From contig BJOX01000013.1 in NCBI GenBank assembly GCA_009731375.1, positions 666,756 to 730,755 of the forward strand: a stretch of 64,000 nt of DNA, in the 5' to 3' direction. The position numbers were made by a program, and so were the translations under genes. A model generated the notes under the pieces. It was not told where the DNA came from. It did no database searches and was given only the letters and a program-made list of their open reading frames with translations. Positions 23,498-34,581 of this stretch are shown here, piece by piece. The stretch's first letter is position 1; every line of letters begins with the position of its first letter. The stretch comes from Paulinella micropora (lineage: Eukaryota > Cercozoa > Imbricatea > Euglyphida).

Positions 23498-23957
23498 AAA
23501 ACCCATTTGAGAGTGTTGAGGTGGCTATTCCTTCGATGTAGCTTGTTTATCCTTCTGGAAGACATGAAGCGGGAAGGATTCGCCGGTGATGAGAGGGCCT
23601 TTGAGACGCTTAAGAACGCTGGCGGGAAGTCGGCCTTTGTCTTTGTTGGTCTTATGAGAACGCCACTCGATGAGTCGATGAACGACTTGATCGTTTGTTG
23701 TGTCGAAGAGAAGGGGCTTCCAGTGGGCCAAGGGATTACCCCAGCGTTGGATATTTGTTTGGTCCTTTGTGTCTTCGTAGATGGGACGGAAGAGAGGGTT
23801 CTTGTCTGAGGTCGTACCGAGCTGGTGAACTACGAGGTCGTTTTCCTCGTTCTCTGGGTCCTCGTCTAAAATGATGCCAAGTTTAACCTGATCGTTGTCA
23901 ATAAATGCTATGACGACTTCGCCGATGGTGTAGTTGACTGAGTCGTCGTCGTGATCG
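23498..23957 (-). pseudogene. Pol C-terminal module, possible BAH/Tudor-like tether
   Basis: One minus-strand frame is open for about 150 codons, starting beside the end of the GPY/F frame. It contains YTIGEVVIAFIDNDQVKLGI, then LVVHQLGTT and FRPIYEDTKD. A motif order of entry strand, LG-hydrophobic strand, VH-x-x-GT and F-x-P resembles the small beta-barrel chromatin readers that end some Ty3/gypsy polyproteins; this assignment is inference. It is in a different frame from the GPY/F segment, so a frameshift separates them. Confidence 0.5.
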
Positions 23958-23958
23958 T

Positions 23959-24408
23959 CTACTGCGACCGTGTTGAGCGGGCGAGGCCGTCAGTGGGTGC
24001 AGTATACGGAGCGAGGTGTGAGCGGTCGATGCGTTTCAATACCTTGTTGGTCTTGAGATGGCGCAGCTTGAAGCAGTTTGAGCTGACCTGCTCAATGATG
24101 GTGTAGGGGCCGTCGAACTGAAGAACGGAGGAGGCTGGAATTCCTTGCTTGGAAGGCTTGGGGCGGTAGAAGGAGACTGTGTCGTTTACTTTCCATTCCT
24201 TGACAGCCTTTGTTCTTTTGAGCGACGGACCGGGCGCGGGTAACGGTGGTGTACGCGCTGACATAAGTTGTGACAGCGGTGCGGGCGCTGTTCAACAGTG
24301 CGATCTGTTCGGCCGACTGTATTGACAGTGTCGGTGATGCGTCGAGGGCGGCGCTGGAAGCGGTGGTGCGGGCATTAACAATCTCCGGCGAGTCGAAGAA
24401 GTCCAACG
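23959..24408 (-). pseudogene. Integrase C-terminus with GPY/F module, frameshifted
   Basis: The core reads FDGPYTIIEQVSSNCFKLRH and ends near RSHLAPY, which is the GPY/F module that follows the integrase core in many Ty3/gypsy elements. The segment joining it to the catalytic core lies in another frame (about 24230-24400, with DSPEIVNARTTA), so two frame changes are needed here. Confidence 0.75.
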
Positions 24409-26535
24409 TTCAGCGGGGCTTGCGGGCGAGCATTCCTTCAAGGCAGTAGTGCCGGTTGCTGTAGAAACGTATGTGTTCTGAGCGAAGGAGAGAGAAGGGA
24501 TGATGCTAGGCCAGTTGGTCTTTTCTGCCTTAGGGAGAGACTGGATAGCCGTGCGGATTGCTTTGTGGCGGCATTCAACGTAGCCGAGTTGATGATGCGA
24601 GTAGGGCGCGGTGGCGAACCATTCGAGGCCGGCTACGCTGCAAAATCGTTTGGCCAACGTGCCAACGAAAGAACTATGATAATCGGAGAAGATGGACTCC
24701 GGAAAACCAAAGATGTAGGCCCATCTATTGAGGATGAGTTCCACTGTTTCTTCCGCGGATGTGGAGACGCATGGGATAAATTGGAGAAATCCCGAGAAAA
24801 GATCGACGATGGTCAGTATGTACTGAAAGGTGACGCCGGGGATGCCGATGTGAACGTGGTCGAGGCCGATGCCCTGTCCTTGATGCGTCCATGTGAGCGA
24901 TGAATATCGGCCGTGGTTAAGGGTCAGGCGGGCGTGGACTAGTTGGCAAAAATGGCAGTCACGGAGGGAGGCGAGGACGTCATGATGCATGATATCCGTA
25001 CCGTCTGTGCGGAACCAAATGTAGCGCTCCTTGATAAAGGGGACGAGTGTCGGCGCTTTGGCGTGGTTCTGCATGAGGTGGGCATAATTAATGAGGGGAC
25101 GGCGTAGCTCTTCTGGGACATAAACCTTGACTGAAGATTGATCGGGGTCAACGGTGACTGCGATACCTTGTCGAAGGATCAGTTCGGCTGAGCCGGCGGA
25201 CACAGAGATGACGTCTTCGGTCCAAAGAGGGGCCGTGAAGCTGTCCTGTCGTTGTGCGTTGATGATCTGCTGGCGTGTTATGCGCTGTGCATGCGATGTA
25301 GCAACGAGAGGATAGATGTAGTGTTGTTCCATTCCAAGTCCATGTACGAGCCAGACGAGGTTGTCGTCAAGGAACAAGATCTTGCGGCCTTGCTCGACGA
25401 TCGTCTGTGGAAGAGTTTCATCGGGAACGCAATGAACCAAGTCTTGAGGCATGAGCAGTGCGAAGGGCTTGCGGAGGGCAAACATGTCGCGGACAACCAT
25501 CGGGGAGCGTTCAGCAGAGGGAATGACGATGGCCAGGTCCCATGGGGCTTGAATGTTGCGTAGAGTGGGGCCGCCGCTGAGGATCCGGCAAGATAGGGAC
25601 TTGAGACGTAGGTATTCGACTTTGAATCGAATCGTCTGAAGGTGCTCCAAAACCCAGTTGACGACCATGGGGCTGCGAGTGTGCCATAGCCACAAAAGGG
25701 GACGGTGATCTGTGACGATGGTGAGTTCGTGGTCGCTGGCATCGATGTAGTAGCGGCACTGTTGAATACCGTAGATGACGCCGTAGGCTTCACGAACGTA
25801 GGTCGCCCATCGTGTTTGCGTGTCTGTAAGCTTCTGGGAGAAGTACTGGATGACCGGAGCGTTGCGCTCTGGGCCATTGTGAAGTGCGCCGCCAATGCCG
25901 ATCTGGCTTGCGTCCGTCCGGAGGTAGAGTCGTTGCGATGGCTCATACTTCACCAGAATGGGGAGCGTAGTGAGGACACGGCGGAGCTTCTTCATACATT
26001 TCCGCTCATCTCGGGTCAGGTAAGGGGCACCGGAGGGCCGAGCGTGAGTGGATTTGAGAAGATTGGTCAGAGGTGCCACTAATCGGGAATAGTCAGGGAT
26101 ATGGGCTTGGATGAAGTTGGTAATACCTAAAACTGATCGGACTTCGGAAACGTTGGATGGGTCGGCCAGCTTGAGCATAGCGTCGACCTTGGAAGAATCT
26201 GCTGCGATACCTTTCTTGCTGCAGCGTTTGCCCAGAATGTTGAGCTCGCGATAGCCTAAGCGTAGTTTCCGGGCCGAACCGTGGAGGCCGGAGTCTTGCA
26301 TAGCCTGAAAGATGCATCGGAGCTCGCGAAGATGGGTATCAAAGTCGTTGGAGCCGTCTGTGACGTCGTCGAGGTAGGCTGAAGCGGATTTATTCCAAAA
26401 GTCCAGATGGTTGAAGGACTTATCCATAGCGCGTTGAAAGTCTCCCGGGGCGCGGTGAACACCTTGAGGCATAAAATTAGGAACTAGGAGAAGGGTGTCC
26501 AAACACGAGAATATCGCGGCTACCGTCATCTGCAT
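24408..26535 (-). pseudogene. pol: Pol: RT C-half, RNase H, integrase
   Basis: In frame: NFMPQGVHRAPGDFQ and the RT active site YLDD (about 26365). RNase H carries RTDASQIGIGGAL, REAYGVIYGI and TDHRPLLWL, giving the D, E and D positions. The integrase has a zinc-binding H...H with CHFC, then the DDE core: GLDHVHIG, FSDYHSSF and YVECRHK. All expected catalytic acids in RNase H and integrase are present. The frame breaks near 26500 on the RT side and near 24400 after integrase, so no full polyprotein can be made. Confidence 0.88.
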
Positions 26536-27590
26536 TGAGTCTCAGATGCGTGAAGCCGTCGACCATGTCGATAGAGCTGAGATAGTGCCAGCCCGCGAAG
26601 CGTTCGCGGTACTGATCTGGGTTGGGTAAACCTGGCACAGGCAGGTGGAGGTTGTCGTTGGCACCGCGGTAGTCGTAGACGTTGCGTATGTCGCGGATGA
26701 CCTCCTTTGCTAAGTCTTCAAACTTTCCTACGGGGCAGGCTCGACTAGCCCAGGCACAATTTGCAGAGGCCATGGACCAGAGGCCGGCTGTAAGAACGTC
26801 CATCGCCCAACCTTTGAGGTATTGGTATACCGCTGGAGTCCAATTTGGGCATTGCACCGCAATTGGTTTAGCTCCCGGTTTGAGGATGAGCGATACGACA
26901 GTGTGATTGAAGACACCTGCTTTATCTTGGAAGACATCGTCGAATTCTCCGAGGAGGGCCCATAGAAGTCGTTGTTGTTCTGCAGTGAGGCCGGAGTTGA
27001 CGACTTCAGGTGCGTATTTGGGCGCAGGCGGCGCGGTAAGTTTGGCGGCCTGTTTGTCTAGAAAGTCGCGGCAAAGTCTCTCAGAAATGAAAATCCACGG
27101 GGTGGTCTGTGTTCCACTAACCGTAGTTGCCGTACAGTAAAGCAAGCGCGGGTCCGGGCATGTTGCAGCGAGCTCCGCCATGGCGGGATCGAAATATGGA
27201 GGATCTTTTACAGCGAGGACTGTGACTTCCCGGTGGGGAAGAGCCATGTGGAAGGATCCGGCGGTAAGAATAGAGCGGTGTCTGGAGAGGGCTCCAGACT
27301 TGGTGGTCACGCCCGACCCTGTTTGGTATTCAATCGCTGCTGGTGTCCGGTGCCAGACCGAGTGTACATGTAGAAGTGGCGGGGCTGTGTTGGGGCCGCA
27401 AAACGATGCTGTGGACGCGGAGGTGGCTTGTAATTCGGGTTTTGGACGGCCGAGGGGCTGTCTGACCATGATGGGCAGTGCGGGCCTGTTGGCTGGTCCG
27501 ATATACCCGGTCGGGTTGATACTTGCCATCGCCGGCAGGCGGATATCGGGTCCGCTTAGCGCGTTGCACGTGTTTGCAATTCTTCTTGTA
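26477..27590 (-). pseudogene. pol: Pol N-terminal part with first RT motifs
   Basis: The frame contains LLGEFDDVFQDKAG and then the RT motif-A region LSSIDMVDGFTHLRL. It breaks after RDILVFG, where the next frame (24408-26535) takes over. A retroviral-type aspartic protease is not evident in this segment. It overlaps in a different frame with the zinc-module ORF upstream. Confidence 0.75.
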
Positions 27591-28306
27591 GCGGGGGTTG
27601 CCACCAAGACTACTGTTGAAAGCTGGTCGAGCTGGTTTCGGTTTAGGCTTGCGTGTCCCAGTAGCGCCAGTAGTGTCGATGTGAAGGCAATCGCCGTAGC
27701 CACACTTACACCACACTTGATGTGTCTTGTTGGGGTGAAGCGCTGGCCATGCAAAAATGCCGTCAGGGACATTATAAGCGAACTGGTTACTGTTGAGTGA
27801 TGGTACGGTATCTATTGAACACCAAATAGGGTCCACACTATTTTTCCCCTTTACGACGAGTTCAGCGAGTCTCCGCCAGACGCGCTCTTTGTCTTTGACG
27901 CTTGCCACACCGTTGATGGCTCCTGATGCGTTGAAGAAAGCGCGATCCAAAGAGTACGGGATGATGAGGCCGCAGTTGCTGAAGTAGTTGAGTTCCGAAA
28001 GGATCTCCCGTCGTAAATAGATGTGTAGGCTGGGGTTGATAGCGGAAAGCCAAAATGATGGCTGTGTAGGTAGATCGGAGGGCTTACTACCTGCGCAGTG
28101 TTTAGCTGTGCAAATACACCATGGTAAATGGGGCGTAAGGCATGCTTTACGTGACGCGCGGAAGGCAAAGAGGCCATCGGGAAGATCTTGTCGGGTACCG
28201 GCGTCGAAGTCTGGCTCACGTTGGAGAAGAGGCTTACCCGATCGTTGTCCGACATCGATCCAATGGACCAAGTTGTACCAGAGGTAGCGTTGCTGATCCG
28301 GGTCTA
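27330..28306 (-). pseudogene. Duplicated zinc-binding module, second copy, plus linker
   Basis: The frame holds the end of module one (PDGLFAF, then PWCICTAKHC) and all of module two (FWLSAINPS, about 100 residues, then PDGIFAW and VWCKCGYGDCLH), followed by a basic tail. Each module has a helical-looking INP start and a W-C-x-C-x(3-4)-(D/H)-C site. The two copies share clear residue patterns although they are diverged. I do not recognise the family; a Gag-related nucleic-acid-binding domain is one guess. The MITE at 28307-28559 cuts into the first module. Confidence 0.6.
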
Positions 28307-28559
28307 CACAGCCAAACGATACCCCTCCCATACCCGGGTATGATACCTTGGGGTATGATACCCCCATCTTGCCCCACCCCCCCAACCACCCCCGCCATTC
28401 ATCCCCCCCCCCCCCCCACCCCCCCCCNNNNNNNNNNCCCCCCGAGGGACATTGGGGGTGGGATGAATGGCGGGGGTGGTTAGGGGAGGGGGGGAAAGAT
28501 GGGGGTATGGGGCCTTGGGGTATGATACCCGGGTATGGGAGGGGTATCGTTTGGCTGTG
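28307..28559. mobile_element. MITE: inverted repeats with CTA target duplication
   Basis: Both ends carry the same sequence in opposite orientation: CACAGCCAAACGATACCCCT at 28307, and its complement ending at 28559. The arms are about 110-120 bp and meet at a 10-N gap inside C/G-rich sequence. The trinucleotide CTA flanks both sides (28304-28306 and 28560-28562). A 3-bp duplication with long terminal inverted repeats fits a non-autonomous DNA transposon, for example of the PIF/Harbinger or CACTA kind. It interrupts a module of the host retroelement. Confidence 0.8.
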
Positions 28560-28713
28560 CTAGCTTGTCTGTAAGGTAGGCTGTAGCCGCGTTGAGTCCG
28601 CCAGAGGAGACGCAACAAATCCAGTCCATGTGCGCGTAAAAGTTGAGCTGCTTCAAAATCTTAAGGCGCATGTCCGTTCTTAGGTCGGGATTGATGGCAG
28701 CAAGACGGAACAT
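28560..28713 (-). pseudogene. First zinc-binding module, N-terminal part, cut by MITE
   Basis: About 50 codons starting FRLAAINPDLRTDMR and ending at the MITE. The pattern matches FWLSAINPSLHIYLRRE of module two. The rest of this module continues on the far side of the MITE in a compatible frame. Confidence 0.6.
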
Positions 28714-28728
28714 ACCTGGGTAGATAGG

Positions 28729-29571
28729 CTAAGAGGCTGGTTCGAGAGGGGCGTACTTCGTTTCGAGCCATTCCGCTTGTTGTCTTGGGCGGGAACGTAG
28801 GTGCATTGCGTGGGATGACGGTGATGTCGCCGCAGTCGAAGAAGACGATGATGATGAAGATGTGGCCGCAGGTGGTTGGCTACTTGCCGGGTTGGGCGAG
28901 TCCGGTTTTGACTCGTCGTCGTCGTCGTCTTTTCTCCGGTACGGAGTCGGCGGTCTGGTGTTACAGGCTGTCTTTGAGACTTTAGGTGGAGTAGGTGCAT
29001 GCTGCGCGCTTGCAGTACTCTGTGTAGCGGATGTCGGAGCGGGGACTGATCCCGAAGTGTTGGTAGGCGTGGGGCCCAAACTAGAGCTCGAACTACTAGA
29101 GCTCGAACTGCTAGAGCTCGAACTGCTAGAGCTGGCGCCGGAAGTTGGGGCGAATACCGCGTCGTCGAGCATTTCGACGTCGATCGGGAAGCCGCTGGAT
29201 CCCGGTAGTCCGGACTGTCCATCCGGGATCATGCACACGTCGAATCCAGGTTCGATGAATATCGCCTGGGGGAAGCCGATGCGGTAGTGTCCGCGTGTTT
29301 CCAGTGGACTCAGCGTGTGGATCGGGAGGGGCAGATTCAGAAGTGCCTCGGCTTGAAGATTTGACTGAGACATCTTCATTTCGCAATAGAACTTGCGGAG
29401 GCGTTCTGTAGTCTCGGCTGCCTTCAGATTGATCCAGCGGTCCGTGTTTGTATGTTGATCCACCGGTAGTGCCGATTCTGCGTTCCCCGGCGCCCATCTC
29501 CGGATGTGGGGATTGGGGTGGTAGTTCATCCGTCTGCGAAGGCATGGGACGCCAGAAGGATAACCTTTCAA
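28729..29571 (-). pseudogene. Unrecognised ORF with serine-rich linker
   Basis: An open frame of 280 codons containing KAAETTERLRKFYCEMKMSQ (helical), a central serine run encoded by degenerate codons and a basic C-terminus. It lies between the zinc modules and the next ORF of the 14-kb element. No known domain. Confidence 0.45.
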
Positions 29572-29601
29572 ACGTTTTCTCGCGAGTACGGGCTGACCAT
29601 G

Positions 29602-31277
29602 TCATAGTCGCAGGGGGAGGTGCCCGGAGGATGGTGGACTACGTGGATTTCGCGGCTGAAGCGCTTGCCTGTCTGGCTGGCGATAAGATAAATAACTATT
29701 TGAGCTATAATCCACTTCACGTTGTCGTATCGCTTCCAGTAAAATGTAGTGGGCCATTTTAAGTGGGGCGTCTGGATTCTGTGGATCGATCCAGTTTGGG
29801 CAATGTTGAAGGTAGTTGGTAAGGTTAGTGCTGTTTCGGCCTCCTAGTGACCATGTACCTTTCTTGACTGTTATTCCTCGCGTTAATCCCTGCCAATTGT
29901 GTTGGAGGATATTGTCGAAGAATTCTTCGTCACGCCCATTCACGTAGTAGATGGACAGGGAGCTATGGTTGAAATAGTTCCGCGGGAGGTCGACAGTGCA
30001 GAGGTAGCTGCGTTCGCGCACTAATACATTTTGGATGTCGTAGTAAGAGTCCGTCGCAGTGATCTTCAGCCATATGGGATCAATGCAAGGGAGTCGGTGG
30101 AAGTAGTGCTGAAGTGCGAAACAGCGTTCTCGTGTTGGTAGCTTGAACGAGTAGCGTTGGTATAATGCAGTGCCAAATCTCGGAGCCATGGTGTACTGGC
30201 CTGTAGACGGGGTTTCCATGCAACTCCACGGGAAAAGCAACTCACCTTCAGAAAGCGCGTCCATAATGGTGTTTCGTGGTGCTGTTCTCGAGTGTTACCG
30301 ACAATGAGTCCCAAGTACGATGACGCTTTGTATCCCCACGGTCGCTCCGGATGATATATCATACCGGTGTGGAAATAGTCCACGTTTCCGGTAGGCTCCA
30401 CTTGGCGGCCAACGAGGGCTGTACACAGGAGTTGCGCAGTACTTCGTCCATGTGCCGGGCCAAAATGGAAGATGGTGGCCTTCAAAGGGGATTTCAAAAA
30501 TCCATGCATCGTGCTTGCGCCTTTCGGATGGTTGAGGATCTTTTCCACGGTCTCCTTTGTTAGTACGTCCTGGACCACTGTTTCTTCCTGAAGGAGGCAT
30601 TGGCGCAAGCGTTTAACTCTGACTAGGCAGAGGGCTTCCGTGTTGACGACGCCGTGTCTTGCAATCGCGCCGTTGTCGATAAGACCCATTCCCAACGTGA
30701 AGTCGGAGAATGTCGAATGGTCCATCTCATGAGGTATGTTGCGAGGAGGCCAGTAGCGTTGCATGAGGAGCGTAGGTTTGTCACGACTGAGGCCGAACGT
30801 GGCATCACCAAATTCGATATCAGAGCTTGGGGTGTTCCCATACATCTGGCGAGGGTCCGTACGTATGTAGATCTGACTCTCCCGGGTGCGTGGGGGCGCC
30901 GTAGTGAACGACGGGCTCGATGTCGAGCTCGAGGACGAACTTGAAGTTGTGCTCGAGGTTGTGCTCGAAGTTGTGCTTGAAGTTGTGCTCGAAGTTGTGC
31001 TCGATGATGAACTTGCTGATGAGCTTGACGATGAGCTTACTGCCGAGCTTGACGAGGCGCTCATAGACGAACTCGAGGATGAACTCGAAGCCTGGTTCGG
31101 TGCTGCAGTCCATGAGAGGAAAGTTCGCGCCAGAAGCGGGTGCGCGATAAAGTTGTAGTGGTCCCTATACGGGAAGACCATTTGCTCCGCGCATCTCCAG
31201 TAGATGTCATTTTCCGGTGGCGGGATTTGGTTGGTCCCACGGGCGTTTTCTGCCGTGCGCAGCAACGATCGTTCCAC
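29602..31277 (-). pseudogene. Unrecognised extra ORF of the 14-kb element, frameshifted
   Basis: Two overlapping frames (30066-31277 and 29602-30264) read as one long protein if a frame change near 30260 is allowed. The first holds ENDIYWRCAEQMVFPYRDHY, a serine run, LGMGLIDNGAIARHGVVN and KEDV-like charged helices. The second holds CFALQHYFHRLPCIDPIWLK and NWQGLTRGITVKKGTWS. Composition and codon use look protein-coding, but I do not recognise it. An extra ORF here is unusual for Ty3/gypsy. Confidence 0.5.
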
Positions 31278-31358
31278 TCGAGGGGTAGTCCCAACCGCCG
31301 TTTACTGGAGTGATGTTGTCGGGCCATAGTCCTGGCTAGTGATCATTTGTTCCGGGAC

Positions 31359-31742
31359 TCAATAACCAAGGTGTGGACAACTGGGGTATGTGCCCACGAA
31401 GCAAACGGATCCCATGGTCGGGAAGTAGTTCGCGTATACTTCCCTGACGATCCATAAGTCCTCGTCCGAAGCAGAGGCCTTTTCCTCTTCTTTGCGTTCG
31501 GGGATAAAGCTTGGAGGTATCCATAGGTTTGGTACCGGTCGGACCTCCTTGTACGTCTGCCGTGGGTTCTGACCTGCGCGTAAAGCGGGGACTGGAGTCA
31601 GGACTTCAGTTCGTCGAAGTTGAAAGGGATCTCCGATTGCACGACGGGCGTTTGGTGTCATTGGCGGTGCTTCGAATCCCGCGAGCCTGCGGCTCGGGTA
31701 CTCGGGTATTCGTATAGGGCCGCGTCCGACATTGGGGGACAC
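31359..31742 (-). pseudogene. Unrecognised ORF, possibly upstream part of the extra ORF
   Basis: Same frame as 30066-31277 but separated by stops. It contains NLWIPPSFIPERKEEE and DLWIVREVYANYFPTMG. Possibly one protein with the ORF downstream. Confidence 0.4.
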
Positions 31743-31819
31743 ATTTGCAAGCCGGGACGGCCTACCACCAGTAGTGACACTCCGTAGTCGGATTCTTATG
31801 CCAATGGGCCGAACACTTC

Positions 31820-32413
31820 CTATGGGGATGGCTCGGCTGCCTCGGGTTCGGGATCCGGGACCGGAGCACGTGCTTCGGTCTGGAGCGGCAATCGAGGAAC
31901 TGGTGATCCCTGACCCTGTTTGAGGTCACGAGCAAGGCCATCGCTTATTGGTCTTGCCGGCATACAATCTGCGGTCACCACTCGTGGTGCTGATGACGAC
32001 GATGATGACGAAGACTGAGCTTGAGGGAGCGCCAAAGAGGCGGCCGTAGATGGCGTAGTCAAAGTCGGAGCGGGCGGCACTAACGATGATGATGACGCTG
32101 ATAATGATGATGATGATGACGATGATGGTGATGCCCGATAGCTCAAAGAGCGTCTCGCTTGCTTCAGCGAGGTATTGTCGTGCCAGTGCGTCTTCCCTTT
32201 TCCAAGCTGATAGACGCCAAGGGCTAGCTCCAATCTGAGAGGCATTCGGCGTATTTCCCACTTGAGAGGGAGGCGTGTCTTTCCATCCCTGGGCCGATCC
32301 ACTCGTGGAAGGCGTGGCTGTCGCAGCAGCTGAAGATGGAGACTCTTCTGGAGTTGAAGATGCCTCCAGTTCTGTCGTTTGGAAGGAGGAGTACCCGGTC
32401 TCTTCGATTCCAA
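31820..32413 (-). pseudogene. Low-complexity ORF, serine- and proline-rich
   Basis: The frame has a basic start and a serine-rich second half with AT(C/G) repeats. It may be a linker of the retroelement polyprotein. The evidence for translation is weak. Confidence 0.3.
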
Positions 32414-32443
32414 ATTTCCGCTCCGGGCGCGATGAGTGATGTG

Positions 32444-32880
32444 TTAAGTTTGCGAGGGCGTAGGATGGCTGGCTTGGCTCTCGCTGTCCTGCTCGCTCTC
32501 TTTTTCAAGCATTTCGACTGCCAGTTCAACTTCTTCTTCCTCTTCTTCTACAGAGTCTATGTCCTCGTAGCCTTCTTCATCTTCGTCCTCAGCTGCTTCT
32601 TCGTCTTGCTCCTCGACCTCCTCGCTGGTCCTCTTCGTCTTCGTCTTCATCCTCTTCTTCATTGCGAACCGGCCATCCAACGTTGCCGTCGCAAGGTCTT
32701 CTTTTACGTGAAGACATGAACAGGTTGACTTGGCGGCCATAGAGGTGGGCGCTCGAAGTAGACAGAAGGTCGTGGGAGTTCAGAGGGAGCTGCAGTTTGG
32801 GACGGCGGTCGATGATTTTGTGAATTTGGCTATCGGGTAGGACGTCTCTTTCGCCAACGTTGTAGGGCGAAAGTCGTAGC
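32444..32880 (-). pseudogene. Acidic linker ORF after gag
   Basis: The conserved-looking start RLSPYNVGERDVLPDSQIHK (about 32820-32880) is followed after a frame change by a long glutamate- and aspartate-rich stretch. The position after the zinc-knuckle region suggests a Gag-Pol linker. Confidence 0.4.
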
Positions 32881-33731
32881 TAACCGTAACAAGTTGTGGC
32901 GAAAGTCGTAGCTAACCGAGTCGTAGCTAACCGCGACATGATCTCAAGTCCCTGGTGTATTACCCAGTCGAGGAGTGCTACGCTCTTGCCGTTGCAGGCC
33001 GAGTCTAGAACGCATGTAGTCTTACCAATGGTGTCTTCTTCCGGGGACGGGCGCAATGATTTGCGTACGTATATATTTCCGCAGACAACGGTCGGGGTTG
33101 TGGAAATGCGGAGTAGACGTCGTGACTCCTGAGACGCCGCGCGCGTCGTGATGTGGAAAGCCCGTGGCTGCTTCCGCGTGGCGGCCGAGGATGGCTTCCA
33201 GTTGCAATGTTTGCCTTCGTCCTGATAACGCTGTTGTCGCAGCTTGCATTGTTCAAGCGAGTGCTTCGAGGTCTGATTCGGCTTGAGGAACTGGTTATGT
33301 TCCTTGCAGTAGGAGCATGGAATCCCGGTGAAGTGTGGGCGCTTTGGCGAGGTCGGGGCGGACTTGGTGGCGGCAGTAACCATCGACGATTTCTTCGAAG
33401 GGATGGCAATCGCATTTGCCTTGGTAAAGGGTGGGCGTATTGCCGTCTTCTTCGTAGTCGGGGCTGGCTTGTCCGTCTTAGTCCGCTTGTTGGGGCGTCC
33501 ACGATCCGGTGATGCGGCCGGTTGGGCCATCGACATGGCATCAGCCTTGCGTTTCTGACGAGGAGGGCGTATGTTCTCCTTGTTTTCCTGCTGCGTCCTA
33601 CGCGGTCTCTTCTGACGAGTGTCGACCTTGACGGTTGAATCACGGGAGAAGGTGGAAGGCGTCGGACGAGGGGGGCGCTCCCGTAGTCGCTTGTATGTGG
33701 CAGCCGACGAGGGCTTCGTAGTACTTTCCAT
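32880..33731 (-). pseudogene. gag: Gag C-terminal region with zinc knuckle-like motif
   Basis: A basic, proline-rich start (RPPRPTPSTF, RPPRQKRKAD) precedes CSYCKEHNQ...KHSLEQC, a C-x2-C...H-x4-C arrangement with a longer middle than the classical knuckle. The end has CVLDSACNGKSVALL, where a D-S-A in place of D-S/T-G could be the remains of an aspartic protease active site. The frame continues upstream through in-frame TGA codons. Confidence 0.6.
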
Positions 33732-34345
33732 TCAGGGCCAATAGTCTTCCATAACATGGAGGTCGAGGGAGTTGGTCCAGGGCAGAAGGCCAGTGAGGTC
33801 GCGGGGCCATGCAACATCAAGTGCATTAAGTATCTCGGCAGCGTACCGAGTCCACCGATCTCGTTCCATGGGGGTAAGCATCCGAGACACATCGCGGACT
33901 TGATTGAAGTCGGCCGTCAGGTAACTTGTGATGCAAGTTCGGTTTACATACCCTGCGAGGCTTTCCTTCTTGAAGCGTCGAAATCAACACGAAGAGGATC
34001 GGACTCGGGCCATCATGTGCAGCGTGCGGGGTGGAATACCTGCAAAGGTGGACGATCGCAGGACTCTTGTTGTCGACGATGCTGACGAGGATTCATTGCC
34101 GGACGATGGCGTGGATGGTGTAGCCGTCCCCGGAGGGCCATCCTCCGTCGAAGGGGCAGGTGGCTGAGTCGCAATCGTCGTACCGGACGATGGATCAGGT
34201 GACGAACCTGCAGGCAAGCTCGATGTTGAGCTCGATGCCGGGCTTGAAGATGAGCTTGATGGCGAGCTCGCGGGAGCCGGAGTCGCCACTGTTGCATTAC
34301 CGGTTGTTGCCGTCACAGGGGCTCCACCTTGGTCCTCCACGGGAG
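33732..34345 (-). pseudogene. gag: Gag middle region, interrupted by TGA codons
   Basis: Same frame as 32880-33731. The readable stretch is FRRFKKESLAGYVNRT, then MERDRWTRYAAEILNALDVA and PRDLTGLLPWTN, which has a helical, capsid-like character. Two in-frame TGAs (about 33982 and 33732) break it. Serine- and proline-rich sequence precedes it. Confidence 0.5.
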
Positions 34346-34581
34346 GGTTCGTACTGCAATGGAGACGAGAGTGCTTAGTGTAATTCTACTACCTTGCATT
34401 CATGTACCCAGCGTTATGCGAGGCATTGGGCGTGCCGGCGTCAATGTAGCGAGGGTTGCACCTGATGAATCAGTCGGGGTTGCTGTCAATGGAGCCAAAG
34501 TCGGTCTGGGTCCAAAAGAGCCAATTATCGGTCGAAATGGTGACGTGAGGGCTGAGTCAGTCATGGACAGTGCTCGATTGA

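Noticed and set aside
32336-32719. Plus-strand ORF with hydrophobic runs, membrane-protein-like
   Set aside because: It is the antisense of the acidic linker in the 14-kb element; phenylalanine and leucine codons mirror GAA/GAG runs.
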